From the NCBI GenBank assembly GCA_963765875.1, contig CAVXYK010000011.1:171662-235661 (forward strand): DNA of 64,000 bases, written 5' to 3'. The notes under the pieces were generated by a model. The model was not told the DNA's origin. It saw only the letters and a list, made by a program, of their open reading frames with translations, and did no database searches. The translations under genes and the position numbers were made by a program. Shown one piece after another: positions 63,280-64,000 of the stretch; position 1 is the first letter of the stretch; every line of letters starts with the position of its first letter. The stretch comes from JAWKOK01 sp963765875 (GTDB lineage Bacteria; Chloroflexota; Anaerolineae; Caldilineales; Caldilineaceae).

Positions 63280-64000
63280 ATGACCGCCGAAGACAGCATC
63301 AGCAAACAAGTAGAGAAGCACCAACAGCGAAGATACCCACCGTTGGCTCACGTGGCTGGATCGCACCGGCCTTGTAGCGGTGGCCTACCTGGTCCTGTCG
63401 CTGCTATTCTACGCGCCCATTGTCCTTGGCCTGCGAACCTTTCCCGACGGCGACTTCACCCACCATTTTCTGCCCTTCAGCCTCTTTCAACAGAGCGAAC
63501 TGCTTCCTGCGGACGATTGCCCGTCTGGAATCCTTACACGTACGGCGGCCATCCCTTCTTGGCCGATATCCAGGCAGGCGTCTTCTATCCGATCAGCAAT
63601 CTGGTGCTTGGCCTGACATTGCCGCTGACCGCGCCTTCGGCACGGCTCTACTTTCTGCAGTGGGAGGCCATTCTCCAGATCGCCCTGGCCGGCTTTTTCA
63701 CCTTTCTCCTGGTACGTGACCTCACCAGCAACCGATGGGCTGCGTTTCTCGCCGGCGTCATCTTCGCCTTCTCGGGCTATTTAACCGGCTATCCGCCTGT
63801 TCAACTGGCTGTACTACGAACCGCGATCTGGCTGCCCCTGCTCTTCTGGCTGATCTGGCGGGCCTTCGGGCAGCCAAACAGTTTGCGGTGGTGGATCGGA
63901 GCGGGCATCACTTACGCCGTCGCCTTCCTTGCGGGACACCCGCAGACATTCCTCTTCGCAAGCTACGCCATGGGCGCATGGATGGTCTTCCTCTGGGTTG
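63280..64000 (+). pseudogene. GT-C membrane glycosyltransferase (3), frameshifted, cut by right edge
   Basis: The start is probably ATG 63280 (MTAEDSISKQVEKHQQRRY), but frames change near 63350, where TWLDRTGLVAVAYLVLSLLF is read, and near 63510, where WNPYTYGGHPFLADIQAGVF continues. Membrane helices such as LYFLQWEAILQIALAGFFTF and VIFAFSGYLTGYPPVQLAVL follow. The acidic FPDGDFTHHFLPFSLFQQSE loop is typical of membrane glycosyltransferases of the YfhO/PMT type. The gene runs off the window. It is the third in a row with the same character, each broken. Confidence 0.7.

Overview
The window looks like part of a chromosome from a Chloroflexota bacterium, probably of the Anaerolineae/Caldilineae type. 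This is inferred from the gene mix: MalT-like LuxR regulators, DUF4386 proteins, several GH4 enzymes next to peptide-type ABC transporters, sensor proteins that fuse a sugar-binding domain, a histidine kinase and an AraC domain, and a short Rho factor. The DNA is fairly GC-rich. Short palindromic repeats sit in a large share of the gene junctions. I saw no rRNA, tRNA, CRISPR array or classical insertion sequence.

Layout. 1-1.9 kb: a broken CotH-like/lamin-tail protein running off the left edge. 2.4-11.5 kb: small stress or regulatory genes (SRPBCC protein, MalT/LuxR regulator, two DUF4386 membrane proteins, MDR oxidoreductase, phospholipase D-like protein). 11.7-15.0 kb, minus strand: SDR dehydrogenase, Gfo/Idh/MocA oxidoreductase and ceramidase-like hydrolase. 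15.5-16.7 kb: glutaryl-CoA-type acyl-CoA dehydrogenase. 16.8-34.9 kb, all minus strand: the central locus. It holds three GH4 glycosidases with the CHSV motif, a sulfatase, a NIPSNAP protein, a small membrane protein, a complete peptide/oligosaccharide ABC transporter (OppF, OppC, OppB, lipoprotein, OppD) with a GxxExxY gene inserted in it, an atypical receiver protein, and a 901-residue soluble hybrid of sugar-binding, GAF, histidine kinase and AraC domains.

35.3-44.6 kb, plus strand: DapA-family aldolase, LacI regulator with its own promoter and likely operator, sugar ABC transporter (Tat-type lipoprotein plus two permeases, no ATPase), GH3 glycosidase and a PhyH dioxygenase. 45.2-48.9 kb: Rho, aldo/keto reductase and a saccharopine-dehydrogenase-like protein. 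49.2-53.6 kb, minus strand: cytochrome c lipoprotein, DinB-like protein, oligoendopeptidase F and an adenylate-kinase-like protein. 53.8-56.3 kb: GH2 beta-mannosidase. 56.5-58.1 kb: di-haem cytochrome c peroxidase. 58.5-64 kb: three consecutive GT-C type membrane glycosyltransferases, all broken by frameshifts, the last cut by the right edge.

How the genes fit together (inference). Alpha-galactosidase-type GH4 enzymes, a sulfatase, a GH2 beta-mannosidase, a GH3 beta-glycosidase and two carbohydrate-type importers suggest uptake and intracellular breakdown of decorated plant or algal glycans. The hybrid kinase/AraC protein and the LacI protein are the likely sugar-responsive switches.

Two caveats. 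At least a dozen genes carry frameshifts, concentrated near both ends of the window; these may be sequencing or assembly errors rather than true pseudogenes. Substrates are predicted from family membership only.
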